Under the pieces are notes generated by a model. The model did no database searches. It worked only from the letters and a program-made list of their open reading frames with translations, and was not told where the DNA came from. This document shows positions 9,128-18,434 of a stretch of 64,000 bases of DNA, piece after piece; the first letter of the stretch is position 1, and each line of letters begins with the position of its first letter. Source of the stretch: Butyrivibrio fibrisolvens (lineage in GTDB: Bacteria > Bacillota > Clostridia > Lachnospirales > Lachnospiraceae); the NCBI RefSeq assembly GCF_023206215.1, contig NZ_CP065800.1, positions 496,001 through 560,000 of the forward strand, in the 5' to 3' direction. A program made the position numbers and the translations under genes.

Positions 9128-9425
9128 GAAACTTCGCACTTGCCAAACATACGACACTTCTTACGGCTGTACCGATGCGAGTAGTTTATAAAGTCTTTTC
9201 GTGTCTTGAAAGTGTTATAATTCAGGGCATGATATCTGGAGATTTATATTCCAGGGTTCGAAACTCGCTTCGCGGGGGCATGCGAACCCTATGCGGAATA
9301 TGAATCTCCATCTATCACGCTCCTGAATTTTATAACACTTTCAAAAGAACACGAAAAGACTTTATAAACTACCCGCATCGGTACAACCATAAGAAGTGTC
9401 GTATGTTTGGCAAGTGCGAAGTTTC
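9128..9425. repeat. giant imperfect palindrome, long-hairpin family, copy 1
   Basis: About 298 bp whose right half is the reverse complement of the left at roughly 90% identity. From the outside in, both arms carry GAAACTTCGCACTTGCCAAA, CATACGACACTTCTTA, TACCGATGCG, AGTTTATAAAGTCTTTTCG, TTGAAAGTGTTAT, AATTCAGG and a GATAGATGGAGATT box. The centre holds AACTCGCTTCGCG. It fills most of the 600-bp gap between the PEGA gene and hup and encodes no protein. The same layout recurs at 53631-53923 and starts again at the right edge of the window. Confidence 0.9.
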
Positions 9426-9480
9426 TGTATCTAATATATACACAACTTCCAAAAATCAGACTTTTACAGCCTCAAACTCC

Positions 9481-11823
9481 CTATTCTGTAGTTCCTCCTG
9501 TATTGGAGGAAGAAGGCGCAGTGGAAGATGATGTAGTAGCATTATCACTTCCTTCCTGAACTTCACTTTGATCAGCGCCTCCGGAGTCATCAACCTGACC
9601 TTGTTCGTCGGGGATGCTCTGATTATCTTCTTGATCTTCGTCGCCGCCATTTTGATCTGAGTTCTGATCTGTATTCTCTGTATTATCTCCCTGATTTTGG
9701 TCTTGACCGTTCTGATCTCCGCTACTTGACAAGCTGCCTTCATCAGATCCGTCCGTCGAAGCCGTATCTGATGCATCAGTACTTGCTGCTGACGATCCTT
9801 CGTCGGATGATGCCTCTGTAGATGCACTGCTGGCACTGTCAGAAGATTTGCTGCTTCCGGAATCAGGATCAGCAGATTCCTCTTTTTCCTGTCTGTCTGC
9901 ATAGTAGTGGCTGTCTACGCCGTCATAGGTACTTACGCTAAGCTCTTCTTCGAGGGTCTTATATCCTTCAAGCTCAAGCCTTATAGTAGATGACCCTTGA
10001 CTGTGAGCATCAGGCAGCTTTGCAAATCTGATAGCTTCATCGCCTTCTATCACGCCCATAGGCTCGTCGTCTACGAACACTTCGGTCCCTGCAAGAGCAT
10101 ATATATCTACATACCTTTCAAGTTCAGGGAATTCATACAGTTTGTCCTTCTTATTGCCGTCTACGTATATCGAATAGCTCTTGGTAGCATATCCATCACG
10201 GGTGAAGGTTATAGTATGGCTTCCCTTGACTTTATCAAAAGAGCAGGGAACTTCTCCAACTTCCTCGCCGTCCACATATAGATTAGCTCCAACCGGTGCA
10301 TCCACATAAACGCCATATCCTTCTATCAAGGTTCCGTCCGGTTCTTCTGTACTTGCAGTGCTGGCAGATGCTGCAGGATCTTTTTTCAGTGCTTCAAAGG
10401 CGTACTCTTTATCTTTTTTCTCAGAATCAATACTAATAGTATAGTCCTTGGTGAGATACCCGTCTTTTTTCAGCCTTATTACATGATCTCCTGTTATCTT
10501 GGTAAAAGAACATGGAGATATTCCGATGTATTTGCCGTCGTCTCCTTTTTTGTTCTTGTCAGGATCAAGATATACTTCTACGTCAGAAGGGGCTGTTATC
10601 CTAATGTAATAGCCGCTTATAAGAGTTCCGTCCTTAACTGTTGTAGCGGTTGTAGATGCCTTGGCTGTATTAACTGTCTTGGCCTTGGACTTACTTGAAG
10701 CATTGTCACTGCTCTTATCAGACTCCTTGGATTTATCTTCGGTCGTTGTATTGGCAGTGGATGAGTCGCTTACAGAAGTCGCTGTAGTACTCTCATCTTC
10801 CTTCTCATCTTCCTTCTCATAATCTTCATCGACAAGAAGTGTTATCTCAACTTCTGCCTTGGAAGAGCCTACATGAAGATACTCCGAACAAGGAAGATAC
10901 CCTTCTGCCGTCGCTTCGATCTTGTGAGTTCCATAGGCTAGTTCTATAGGCCACGACGGGTTAACCTCTTCGCCGTCTATATAGAGTCTTGCTTCCTGAG
11001 GGATGATATTGAAGGTGACAAGACCGAAGTTATATTCGATCTCTATCTGACTGGTATCCACTATGGTCTCTTTATCCCTGTCAACCGTTATAGTAGTCTC
11101 ATAATCTACGCCGTTACCTGTCAAAAAGAGCTTGTAGGTTCCTTCAGGAACGCTCACAAGCATTCCGTCAGTTACGCGGTATATATTCTTATCACCAATC
11201 TCCAGATAGGATCCGGAGATGTCAGCATCTCCTACCATGTTGGATGAAAGGGATACATATCCGTGACCTTGCTTTACTTCTACACAGTAGATTTCTGTAT
11301 CTATTCCGGTTACTTTGATATTGTCACCGGGGAGCACATCTGCGATGCGGCCTGACCTGCCATCTATCAGGATCAGTGTCTTATCAGTTATATGATAGTA
11401 ACTGCTTCCTATCTGAGCTGTCTCAGTGCCTGCCTGAAGGTCATAACCGTATGACTTGTCGATAGTAAAAGCATCACCATTTATATCAAGACTGTTAAGG
11501 TGCCTTGAACCTGACAAAAAGGTGATATTGGCAATCTCTCCGACTTCAAGGAGCTGCGCCGAGAGTGCTCTTCCATATTCGCTATATATCAAAGTGGTAT
11601 TGTCATAAGAAAGGGTATAATCACGTCCTGTATCATGATTACGGAACGTGATGGTATTGTTATCTGTATCGATTGATTTGATGATGGCAGTATCTGACGA
11701 ATCATACTTGCCTACAAGAGAGACTGTGTTAACAGTCTGTGCATACGAGATGTCCGGGAAAAAAGTCAGCGCTACAACAAAAGCTATAATGGTTACGAAT
11801 AAACTTCTAACATATCTACGCAT
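9481..11823 (-). CDS. secreted PEGA-repeat protein with acidic/Ser-rich tail
   Basis: 780 aa. The signal peptide ends near DISYAQ. The first ~270 residues are unassigned beta-rich sequence. Four PEGA-type repeats follow, each with a YVDGEEVG-like strand and an SxTITFxRDGYxTKxYxI-like strand (e.g. LYIDGEEVNPSWP, ANLYVDGEEVGEVPCSF, VFVDDEPMGV). Long Ser/Thr/Glu/Asp/Lys-rich linkers separate them, and the last ~150 residues are Ser/Asp/Gln/Asn-rich and probably disordered. PEGA domains are usually extracytoplasmic and often linked to surface proteins; function unknown. Translation could begin earlier, but the ATG at 11821-11823 has AAAGGGGAG 6 bp upstream. Confidence 0.85.
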   Translation of the reverse strand: MRRYVRSLFVTIIAFVVALTFFPDISYAQTVNTVSLVGKYDSSDTAIIKSIDTDNNTITFRNHDTGRDYTLSYDNTTLIYSEYGRALSAQLLEVGEIANITFLSGSRHLNSLDINGDAFTIDKSYGYDLQAGTETAQIGSSYYHITDKTLILIDGRSGRIADVLPGDNIKVTGIDTEIYCVEVKQGHGYVSLSSNMVGDADISGSYLEIGDKNIYRVTDGMLVSVPEGTYKLFLTGNGVDYETTITVDRDKETIVDTSQIEIEYNFGLVTFNIIPQEARLYIDGEEVNPSWPIELAYGTHKIEATAEGYLPCSEYLHVGSSKAEVEITLLVDEDYEKEDEKEDESTTATSVSDSSTANTTTEDKSKESDKSSDNASSKSKAKTVNTAKASTTATTVKDGTLISGYYIRITAPSDVEVYLDPDKNKKGDDGKYIGISPCSFTKITGDHVIRLKKDGYLTKDYTISIDSEKKDKEYAFEALKKDPAASASTASTEEPDGTLIEGYGVYVDAPVGANLYVDGEEVGEVPCSFDKVKGSHTITFTRDGYATKSYSIYVDGNKKDKLYEFPELERYVDIYALAGTEVFVDDEPMGVIEGDEAIRFAKLPDAHSQGSSTIRLELEGYKTLEEELSVSTYDGVDSHYYADRQEKEESADPDSGSSKSSDSASSASTEASSDEGSSAASTDASDTASTDGSDEGSLSSSGDQNGQDQNQGDNTENTDQNSDQNGGDEDQEDNQSIPDEQGQVDDSGGADQSEVQEGSDNATTSSSTAPSSSNTGGTTE

Positions 11824-11931
11824 ATCCATCTCCCCTTTGAATAACCGTGGGCTGCACGCATTAAAAGCTGTGACCATAACAGGCAGGTTATGCCCAAGAC
11901 TTTAACAAATAAAATCAACGCCTCATGTGAA

Positions 11932-11975
11932 AATTTGAACCATTAGTCACTCGCTTTGCTCGCGACATGAGGTTA
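11932..11975 (+). repeat. 44-bp dispersed repeat, copy 1
   Basis: Identical over 44 bp to the complement of 48725-48768. It contains TTGAACCATTAGTCACTCGC and CTCGCGACATGAGGTTA. An outer CCTCATGT (11921-11928) pairs with ACATGAGG within the repeat. Confidence 0.9.
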
Positions 11976-12092
11976 AAAATGATTATCATTATCCGATAAT
12001 ATATCGGCTTTTTTATACTTTTCTTAATAGCAAGCTTGCGAATATTTATAATTTGGTGAAGGATCGAACAAGTGTAAATATTCAATAACCCT

Positions 12093-12119
12093 CGGTGCCA
12101 AAAGTTACTTTTGGCACCG
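12093..12119. repeat. GGTGNCAAAAG palindrome, variant copy
   Basis: Perfect 27-bp hairpin, CGGTGCCAAAAG - TTA - CTTTTGGCACCG, just after the cca stop codon. Relatives at 18312-18344, 52621-52664 and 60583-60622 have T for C at the variable base. It may terminate cca transcripts, but on the minus strand no T-run follows. Confidence 0.8.
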
Positions 12120-12133
12120 TTCTTATTATTATG

Positions 12134-13492
12134 TCATTCAACTGGATTTTTGTAGTTAGCAAGGTGTTTTATCAGGTATTCCTTATCGTTGTGATTAGGG
12201 GTACCGATGACGTCTTTGAGCATGTTGTTAAGGATAATTCCTATGTCTTTGCCGGGGGTGATTCCTAAGTCTATAAGATCTTTGCCTCCGACTTTTAGCT
12301 CTTTAAGTGACAGGCAATCGCCTCTTTCTAAGATTTCGTGTCCAATGGATGCCAAAAGATCAAGGCGTCTTTCTTTATCTTCGCGGCGATATGTACTTTG
12401 AGCCAGCATATCCGCTTTTTTGACCATTAGAAGGTCTTCAAAGTTTGAAGGACCTACAAGGTAGAGGGTTTTTCTAACATTTTTTTCACTTGGTTCATCC
12501 TTCATGAGGATGTCGTGATACAGGATCAGGTTGCAGACACGGTCTGTGGTTGCATTATCGAACTTAAGTCTTCTAAGTATAGTCCTTGCCATACCAGTGC
12601 CTTCTTTGGCATGACCTTTGAAGTGATCACCTCGCTCATCGCTTGTCTTGCATGAAGGCTTACCTATGTCATGAAGTATCATGGTGATACGAAGGACTTT
12701 ATCAGCCGGAACTTCCATTGCAGAACGGATCATGTGCTCTCCTACTGTGTAGCAATGGTGGATGGCATTCTGTTCACATTCCATACACTGATCGAATTCC
12801 GGCAAAAAAACTTTGGTAATGCCCAGTTCGTAAGCATCTCTTATAACTTCAGGATGCATGGATGTCATCATCTTGATAAATTCTGTCTGTATACGTTCTG
12901 CGCTTATATTAGAAAGTGTTGGTGCAAGCTCCTTGGCAGCTTTGGCTGTTTCAGGATCTATGGTATAACCGAGCTGTCCGGAGAATCTGACTGCTCTAAG
13001 TATTCTAAGAGCATCTTCTTCGAATCTTCTGACAGGATCGCCTACACATCTTATTACTTTATCATCAAGGTCCTTAAGACCATCGAATTCATCTACAAGG
13101 CCTTCTGTGTCATTATAGGCCATGGCGTTTATAGTAAAATCACGCCTTTTTAAATCCTCTATAAGACTTCTTGTGAATGTAACTTCCTTGGGGTGTCTGT
13201 GATCTTCATAGACTCCGTCAAGGCGGTAAGTGGTAACTTCAAAACCTTCCTTACCTTTCATGATAGTAACCGTACCATGCTTGATGCCGGTATCAATAGT
13301 TCTTTTAAAAAGCTTCTTGACCTCCTGAGGAAGGGCACTGGTTGTGATATCCCAGTCACCGGGAACACGTCCTAAGATACTGTCTCGTACGCATCCTCCG
13401 ACTATATAGGCTTCATATCCTGCCTCATGAAGTGTTTCAAGTATTTCTGCTGCCTCTATGGGCATTTTGATTTTTATATCTTCTTTACGCAT
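12134..13492 (-). CDS. cca: CCA tRNA nucleotidyltransferase
   Basis: Adds or repairs the 3'-CCA of tRNA. 452 aa. The class-II nucleotidyltransferase core is at the N-terminus: AYIVGGCVRDSILGRVPGDWDIT with the DxD metal site, then EVTTYRLDGVYEDHRHP, RRDFTINAMAYN, and an RFEEDALRILRAVRFSGQLGY segment. The C-terminal part has an HD-domain stretch (ITMILHDIGKPSCKT). The ATG at 13490-13492 is chosen because AGGAG sits 7 bp upstream; an ATG 18 bp earlier has no such site. Confidence 0.94.
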   Translation of the reverse strand: MRKEDIKIKMPIEAAEILETLHEAGYEAYIVGGCVRDSILGRVPGDWDITTSALPQEVKKLFKRTIDTGIKHGTVTIMKGKEGFEVTTYRLDGVYEDHRHPKEVTFTRSLIEDLKRRDFTINAMAYNDTEGLVDEFDGLKDLDDKVIRCVGDPVRRFEEDALRILRAVRFSGQLGYTIDPETAKAAKELAPTLSNISAERIQTEFIKMMTSMHPEVIRDAYELGITKVFLPEFDQCMECEQNAIHHCYTVGEHMIRSAMEVPADKVLRITMILHDIGKPSCKTSDERGDHFKGHAKEGTGMARTILRRLKFDNATTDRVCNLILYHDILMKDEPSEKNVRKTLYLVGPSNFEDLLMVKKADMLAQSTYRREDKERRLDLLASIGHEILERGDCLSLKELKVGGKDLIDLGITPGKDIGIILNNMLKDVIGTPNHNDKEYLIKHLANYKNPVE

Positions 13493-13590
13493 ATCTAAAC
13501 TCCTATGCATATTCTAACACACGGGCTCAAAAATTGCTTTTATTATAAGATGAACCGCTCAAAAGCTGCAATAAAAGCAAATCCGGCAAT

Positions 13591-13623
13591 AAAAAACTGC
13601 GCTAAGTTTATGGCTTAGCGCAG
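13591..13623 (-). terminator. intrinsic terminator of proS
   Basis: Minus strand: CTGCGCTAAG, 7-nt loop, CTTAGCGCAG, then TTTTTTATT, 30 bp past the proS stop. Confidence 0.85.
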
Positions 13624-13654
13624 CATTTTATAAGATACAGATATTAAAATATCA

Positions 13655-15091
13655 TCAATATGCTCTTCCCCAGTAAACCATCTTGGTTGCAGGCTTGCCA
13701 CAGATTACGCAAGTATCTGAGATGTTCTCTTGCTCGAATGGAATACAGCGGCTTGTAACATTATAATCTTCCTTGATCTTGTCTTCACACTCGCGGCATC
13801 CGCACCACATAGCTTTAACAAAGCCCTTGGTCTCTTTGAAATCCTCTTCGAACTCTTCCTTATTGTGTGCAATATATGTATGAGCATCAAGGTGAGCCTT
13901 AGCTCTGTTATACATATCCTTCTGGATAGTATCAAGAAGTTCTCCAACCTTAGCAGGAACATCAGCTATAGCGCACTCCATCTTCTCACGTGTATCACGT
14001 CTTACGAGAACGCACTTGCCGGCTTCCATATCCTTAGGTCCGATCTCAACACGGATCGGGATTCCATGCATCTCCTGCTCAGCGAACTTGAATCCCGGGC
14101 TTCTGTCTGTAAGATCGATAGATGCTCTGAAGTCGTTAAGACTCTCATAAATCTTCTGTGCACAGTCAAGGACGCCTTCCTTCTTCTGCTGGATCGGAAT
14201 TACTACTACCTGAGTAGGAGCTATCTTAGGAGGCATTACAAGACCTTCATTGTCGCCGTGAACCATGATCATAGCGCCGATTGTTCTTGTTGTAAGTCCC
14301 CATGATGTCTGGAATACATAATGGAGCTTGTTATCTTTACCTGCATACTGGATCTCGAAAGCTTTGGCGAATCCATCACCAAAGTTGTGAGATGTAGCAG
14401 ACTGAAGAGCACGGCAGTCGTGCATAAGAGCTTCTACTGTGTATGTATGCTCAGCACCTGCAAACTTCTCCTTCTCTGTCTTCTGACCCTTGATAACAGG
14501 GATTGCCATATCATTTTCCAAAAAGTCAGCATATACATTGAGCATCTGAACTGTACGCTCTTCTGCCTCTTCCATAGTAGCATGAGCTGTGTGGCCCTCC
14601 TGCCATAAGAACTCACGTGAACGAAGGAAAGGTCTTGTCTCTTTCTCCCATCTTACTACTGAGCACCACTGGTTCAGTACCTGTGGAAGATCCTTGTAAG
14701 AGTGGATCTCACCCTTATAATAATCACAGAACAGTGTCTCTGAAGTAGGACGTACGCAGTATCTCTCTGCAAGTGGCTCAAGACCTCCGTGTGTTACCCA
14801 TGCAACTTCAGGAGCAAAACCTTCTACATGATCCTTCTCCTTCTGAAGAAGTGATTCAGGAATGAACATAGGAAGGTATACATTCTTAACACCAGTCTCT
14901 TTGAATCTGGCATCAAGGTGTTTCTGGATAAGCTCCCAAATAGCGTATCCTGAAGGCTTTATTACCATGCATCCCTTAATGTTAGAGTAGCTGATAAGAC
15001 CAGCTTTGATGCACACGTCTGTGTACCACTGTGTGAAATCCTCATCCATGGATGTGATCTCAGATACCATTTTCTTCTTTTCGTTTGCCAT
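13655..15091 (-). CDS. proS: prolyl-tRNA synthetase, short (archaeal/eukaryote-like) type
   Basis: Charges tRNA-Pro. 478 aa. The short form lacks the editing insertion of the ~570-aa bacterial type and keeps the C-terminal zinc-binding tail ([22 protein letters not shown], ending in WGRAY). Class II motifs include [46 protein letters not shown] (motif 2) and [21 protein letters not shown] (motif 3). ATG at 15089-15091 follows AAGGAG. A T-box leader precedes it. Confidence 0.96.
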   Translation of the reverse strand: MANEKKKMVSEITSMDEDFTQWYTDVCIKAGLISYSNIKGCMVIKPSGYAIWELIQKHLDARFKETGVKNVYLPMFIPESLLQKEKDHVEGFAPEVAWVTHGGLEPLAERYCVRPTSETLFCDYYKGEIHSYKDLPQVLNQWCSVVRWEKETRPFLRSREFLWQEGHTAHATMEEAEERTVQMLNVYADFLENDMAIPVIKGQKTEKEKFAGAEHTYTVEALMHDCRALQSATSHNFGDGFAKAFEIQYAGKDNKLHYVFQTSWGLTTRTIGAMIMVHGDNEGLVMPPKIAPTQVVVIPIQQKKEGVLDCAQKIYESLNDFRASIDLTDRSPGFKFAEQEMHGIPIRVEIGPKDMEAGKCVLVRRDTREKMECAIADVPAKVGELLDTIQKDMYNRAKAHLDAHTYIAHNKEEFEEDFKETKGFVKAMWCGCRECEDKIKEDYNVTSRCIPFEQENISDTCVICGKPATKMVYWGRAY

Positions 15092-15136
15092 CTTTTTCTC
15101 CTTTTTTGTACCCAGGACCATCAGGCTTTATCACAT

Positions 15137-15455
15137 AAAAAAACCTTCAGTCCATGTTTAATTAAAAACAGGGACCAAAGGTTATAAATTCATCTTCGGC
15201 GGTACCACCCTATTTAAATCTGCATGTGATAAAAACGCAGATTTCTCTCAACTATCCCTTAACGCGGGAAACGCTGTGTTTATGTTAATGAAGTAGGAAT
15301 ATAAACTATCATCAAAAAATTCAAGCTTATATCACAAAATCAACTATCACACAGAACTCCAAGGCAGGTTCACGGACATCACTGTAAAGACTTCGCACCA
15401 GATAAGTCTTCTCTCTGAGACAGGACAGTTCCATTACTATTCCTCTTCAACGTTA
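15137..15455 (-). promoter_or_regulatory. T-box riboswitch (tRNA-Pro), proS leader
   Basis: A 5' leader that senses uncharged tRNA. Minus-strand order: stem I opening AACGTTGAAGAGGAATAG, an AGAGAG bulge region, then GTGAACCTGCCTTGGAG with specifier CCT (Pro) at 15366-15368. Further on is the T-box core AGGGTGGTACCGCCGAAG (about 15194-15211), which pairs with the tRNA 3' end, and a terminator stem AACCTTTGGTCCCTG / CATGGACTGAAGGTT with a T-run. The specifier agrees with the downstream gene. Confidence 0.93.
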
Positions 15456-15461
15456 CGTTTG

Positions 15462-15490
15462 ATTGTAATCAATTCGCCGGTTTATGTCAA
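15462..15490 (-). promoter_or_regulatory. sigma-A promoter of the proS T-box leader
   Basis: TTGACA (15485-15490), 17 bp, TACAAT (15462-15467) on the minus strand. The -35 hexamer contains the TGA stop codon of the upstream telA-like gene, so the two units are packed with no gap. Confidence 0.8.
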
Positions 15491-16665
15491 GCTTTTGATG
15501 CCTCGATGAGCTTGTCCTTGAGCTGTGACTCGATCTGGCCAAGTTCAGCTTCGGCAGCTCTTCTCTTTTCCTTGCCGTCCTTCTGGATTGCAAGAACTTC
15601 ATCGATAGTGCTGATAAGAGTCTCATTGGTATGGCGCAGTGTCTCCATATCGATGATGCCTCTTTCAGATTCCTTAGCAGTAGCTATTGTAGCCTGTTTG
15701 AGCTTATCTGCATTCTTCTTAAGAAGAGCATTGGTCATGTCATTGACCTCGCGCTCAGCCTTGGCAGCCTGATTAGCATGCTCTACGCCTATAGCAATGA
15801 CCATCTGGTTCTTCCAGAGAGGTATTGTATTAACGATAGTAGACTGGATCTTCTCAGCCATAATAGTATCAGAAGACTGTACCATTCTGATCTGAGGGCC
15901 TGTCTGCATAGCAATCGTACGAGTAAGCTCAAGGTCATAGATCTTCTTTTCAAATCTATCGCAAAGGTTTGACAGATCCTTGGCCTTCTCTGCATCTTCC
16001 TGAAGTCCTGATGCCTGAGCCTTCTGCTGAAGTTCTACAAGCTCGTTATTTCTTACTTCTTCAAGCTTCTTCTTACCTGCCTGGATATACATTGTAAGCT
16101 CTTTGAAATAGTTAAGGTTAAGAGCATACATCTGATCGAGAAGCGCTACATCTTTCATAAGAGTAACCTGATGCTGTTCAAGTCTTGAAGTGATCTCGTT
16201 GACGTTAGTTTCAACAGTAGAATATTTTGCTTTAATAGCATTTACTCTATTAGCACTCTTTTTGAAAAAAGACATAAATCCCTTTTCTTCTTCATCGACA
16301 TCGAAATCCTTAAGCTCTGTTACAAGGCCTGAGAGCATATCTCCAACTTCTCCCATGTCCTTGGTTCTTACGTTATCAATGGCCTTCTGTGAGAAGTCTG
16401 CAAGCTTCTTCTGAGTTCCTACGCCATAATTCATAACAGCCTGTGAATTTGTTATATCAATCTGCTTTACAAATTCATCAACCATTTTCTGCTCTTCAGG
16501 TGAGAGCTGAACATCTGCTTCGAATTTTCTGGTGCTCTCTTCTTTTGACTCCGCTGCAGGAGCTGTAGCAGTAGCACTTGCTGTAGCTGCCTGAGGCTGT
16601 GGATCACCAAATGAAAGTGTTGGTGCTGATGGTGCTGCATTAAGATCTGAAAACTGATTTTCCAT
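15487..16665 (-). CDS. TelA-family protein (toxic anion resistance)
   Basis: 392 aa, cytosolic, largely helical and coiled coil. The N-terminus is low-complexity (Pro/Ala/Thr-rich), then the TelA domain: DITNSQAVMNYGVGTQKKLADFS, the LDQMYALNLNYFKEL segment, and MAEKIQSTIVNTIPLWKNQMVIAIG, a hallmark of the family. The biochemical role is unknown; the name comes from tellurite resistance of some members. The ATG at 16663-16665 follows GGAGG. It forms a unit with the XpaC-like gene upstream, separated by a nested palindrome. Confidence 0.88.
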   Translation of the reverse strand: MENQFSDLNAAPSAPTLSFGDPQPQAATASATATAPAAESKEESTRKFEADVQLSPEEQKMVDEFVKQIDITNSQAVMNYGVGTQKKLADFSQKAIDNVRTKDMGEVGDMLSGLVTELKDFDVDEEEKGFMSFFKKSANRVNAIKAKYSTVETNVNEITSRLEQHQVTLMKDVALLDQMYALNLNYFKELTMYIQAGKKKLEEVRNNELVELQQKAQASGLQEDAEKAKDLSNLCDRFEKKIYDLELTRTIAMQTGPQIRMVQSSDTIMAEKIQSTIVNTIPLWKNQMVIAIGVEHANQAAKAEREVNDMTNALLKKNADKLKQATIATAKESERGIIDMETLRHTNETLISTIDEVLAIQKDGKEKRRAAEAELGQIESQLKDKLIEASKA

Positions 16666-16692
16666 ATTATCCTCCAAAGAACTGATTATTTC

Positions 16693-16795
16693 TATAGTAA
16701 ACGACTTTAGAAAATGCCTTATGCCAGTTATCTAATGCTGGCATATAAGGCATTTGATGACTGGCAAAGTGCTTTTTCTTAAGTCGTTTACTATA
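16693..16795. repeat. nested palindrome between xpaC-like and telA-like genes
   Basis: Outer arms TATAGTAAACGACTT (16693-16707) and its exact complement (16781-16795). Inner arms AAATGCCTTATGCCAG (16712-16727) and CTGGCATATAAGGCATTT (16738-16755). It ends just before the RBS of the telA-like gene. The following ~80 bp are two or three diverged copies of a pyrimidine/AT-rich CTTTATATTTTTCTATATAT unit. Confidence 0.8.
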
Positions 16796-16935
16796 ACTAT
16801 CCTTTTCTTTATATTTTTCTATATATCTTTTCCTTATTTTTCTATATATATCTTTTTCTTTATATCCGATAAAAACAATTCTGTTTTTGAATATGCTAAT
16901 TGCCATTGTCATCTGTCTTCATGGAAAAAAACCGC

Positions 16936-18135
16936 TTATAATCCTGACTGGCTCTGCATAAGACCATCCTGGCTCATCATTGTCTGCATTACAGATATAT
17001 CAGATGCTATATCCCAAGCCTGTTCTTCAAAAAGATCATCGAAGAGTTTCTCAAAAGCTGTATTAATGGTATCTAGAGCATCAGAGATCTGCTTCTTGGT
17101 ATCTTTAATATTGTCTCCGACTTCAGGCTGAGCATCAAGATGAACATATGCATTCAGGAGCTTCTCTGTAGTAGGCAGGTAATAGTTCATGAACTTACGA
17201 AGATCCTGCGCTTTCTCCGGATGCTGGCCTACATGTTCGAATATCCTCTTCATGATATTTTCGAGATTATAGAGCTTGTCTGACATATGCTCTTCATCAT
17301 TATCAGGGATCATATCGTTGATACGTCTTACTTTGACAAGGTATTCATTGCCTTCATCAATAACTTTCTGCGAATCAGAAGTCACATTCATACCCTGAGT
17401 ATCAACCTGAGCTGACTGATCGTAGATCTCCTGCTGTCTCTGACTTTGAACGAATTTCTTGTACTCATCAAATGCATTCTCAGACAGGATCAGAGTTGTC
17501 TCTTCATCATCAAACCTTGCACCAATGAGCATTCCGCTTGATATCATCTTCTTCAAAGATTTCTTAAGATCATCTTCCGAAATCTGAACTATACTTGCAA
17601 ACTCTTTAATTGATATATACTCTCTGTTACCGACTGCCTTTTTAAAAAGATTGAACTGCTTTATAAGCTTCTTTTTATCATGAGCTTTCTTCCACCACAG
17701 TCCAAATAAAATAGTGATCAAAGAGAAAAATATAAATCCTGATATCTCAGATGCTGATGTAAAAGTTATAGCTCCGGGAAGCATTATTAACGTAAAAAGC
17801 AAAGATGATATTGTAAAAAAGCCTGCGATTATACCCGATATAGTGCTTGATATACTACTAACATGAGCCTTCTGAAATACACTGATCTTCTTTTTGTTAA
17901 GAATATACTGCTCTGTCATGTTAACGCCGGAATTATTCCTTGCAGATGAGCCACCAGGCATATACGAATTGTATATACCGCTGCGCGCAGCCTGCTCTTT
18001 GAACCTCTTAGCCGTATCATTAAATGTAGCAGACAGGTCACTGCTCAAATTGCTGAAGTTTCCGGTTTCGACAGCTTTGGTTACTGTATCAGCCGCATTC
18101 ATGACCCCCTGCATTATCTCATCACCGAATGCCAT
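16936..18135 (-). CDS. XpaC-like 5-bromo-4-chloroindolyl phosphate hydrolysis protein
   Basis: 399 aa. N-terminal ~95 residues are low in order. Two membrane segments follow (about 100-155: SSTISGIIAGFFTISSLLFT and GFIFFSLITILFGLWW), then KKAHDKKKLIKQFNLFKKAV, and a C-terminal helical XpaC-type domain ending in PTTEKLLNAYVHLDAQPE and AFEKLFDDLFEEQAWDI. Members often sit next to TelA genes, as here. Its enzymatic role is not established. ATG at 18133-18135 follows GGAG. Confidence 0.82.
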   Translation of the reverse strand: MAFGDEIMQGVMNAADTVTKAVETGNFSNLSSDLSATFNDTAKRFKEQAARSGIYNSYMPGGSSARNNSGVNMTEQYILNKKKISVFQKAHVSSISSTISGIIAGFFTISSLLFTLIMLPGAITFTSASEISGFIFFSLITILFGLWWKKAHDKKKLIKQFNLFKKAVGNREYISIKEFASIVQISEDDLKKSLKKMISSGMLIGARFDDEETTLILSENAFDEYKKFVQSQRQQEIYDQSAQVDTQGMNVTSDSQKVIDEGNEYLVKVRRINDMIPDNDEEHMSDKLYNLENIMKRIFEHVGQHPEKAQDLRKFMNYYLPTTEKLLNAYVHLDAQPEVGDNIKDTKKQISDALDTINTAFEKLFDDLFEEQAWDIASDISVMQTMMSQDGLMQSQSGL

Positions 18136-18311
18136 TTTGTACTCCAATCATAAACAATAATAAATCTATACATGAATACTATAAATCAGAATATATGAAC
18201 TGCGTTCATCTCGCAATTCTACATAACATATTATACACAAGCATTCAAGTTAAAAAAACTGATTTTTCTCTAAATTAAATCCCTTAAATTGATATGACGT
18301 AAGGGTCAAAA

Positions 18312-18344
18312 GGTGTCAAAAGGAACTTTTGACACCTACCTCAT
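18312..18344. repeat. GGTGTCAAAAG palindrome, copy 1
   Basis: Hairpin GGTGTCAAAAG - GAA - CTTTTGACACC (18312-18336). With its flank TACCTCAT it matches, in reverse complement, 52621-52653 over 33 bp with one mismatch. Confidence 0.85.
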
Positions 18345-18395
18345 TGATATATGACACTACAACCATTAGCTTTTTTATGCACACCATCCAAAAAC

Positions 18396-18425
18396 TTGTA
18401 TTATTACCAGTAACTACGTTAAAAT
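18396..18425 (+). promoter_or_regulatory. candidate promoter of the PflX-like gene
   Basis: TTGTAT (18396-18401), 18 bp, TAAAAT (18420-18425). The start codon is only 9 bp beyond, so the mRNA would have almost no leader. Confidence 0.45.
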
Positions 18426-18434
18426 GCTATTGCT

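Larger units (their letters stand above)
11824..12133. other. intergenic region with two palindromic repeats
   Basis: 310 bp between cca and the PEGA gene. It contains one copy of a 44-bp repeat (11932-11975), a plus-strand terminator-like stem CCGATA/TATCGG with a T-run (about 11994-12017), and one GGTGCCAAAAG palindrome (12093-12119). The PEGA gene's promoter must lie here, but I cannot place it firmly. Confidence 0.6.

Noticed and set aside
9128-9425. Retron or group II intron RNA
   Set aside because: No reverse transcriptase gene nearby and no intron domain V motif; the structure is one long hairpin.
9456-9902. 148-codon open frame overlapping the PEGA gene tail
   Set aside because: Alternate frame of the low-complexity Ser/Asp region; expected from repetitive codons.
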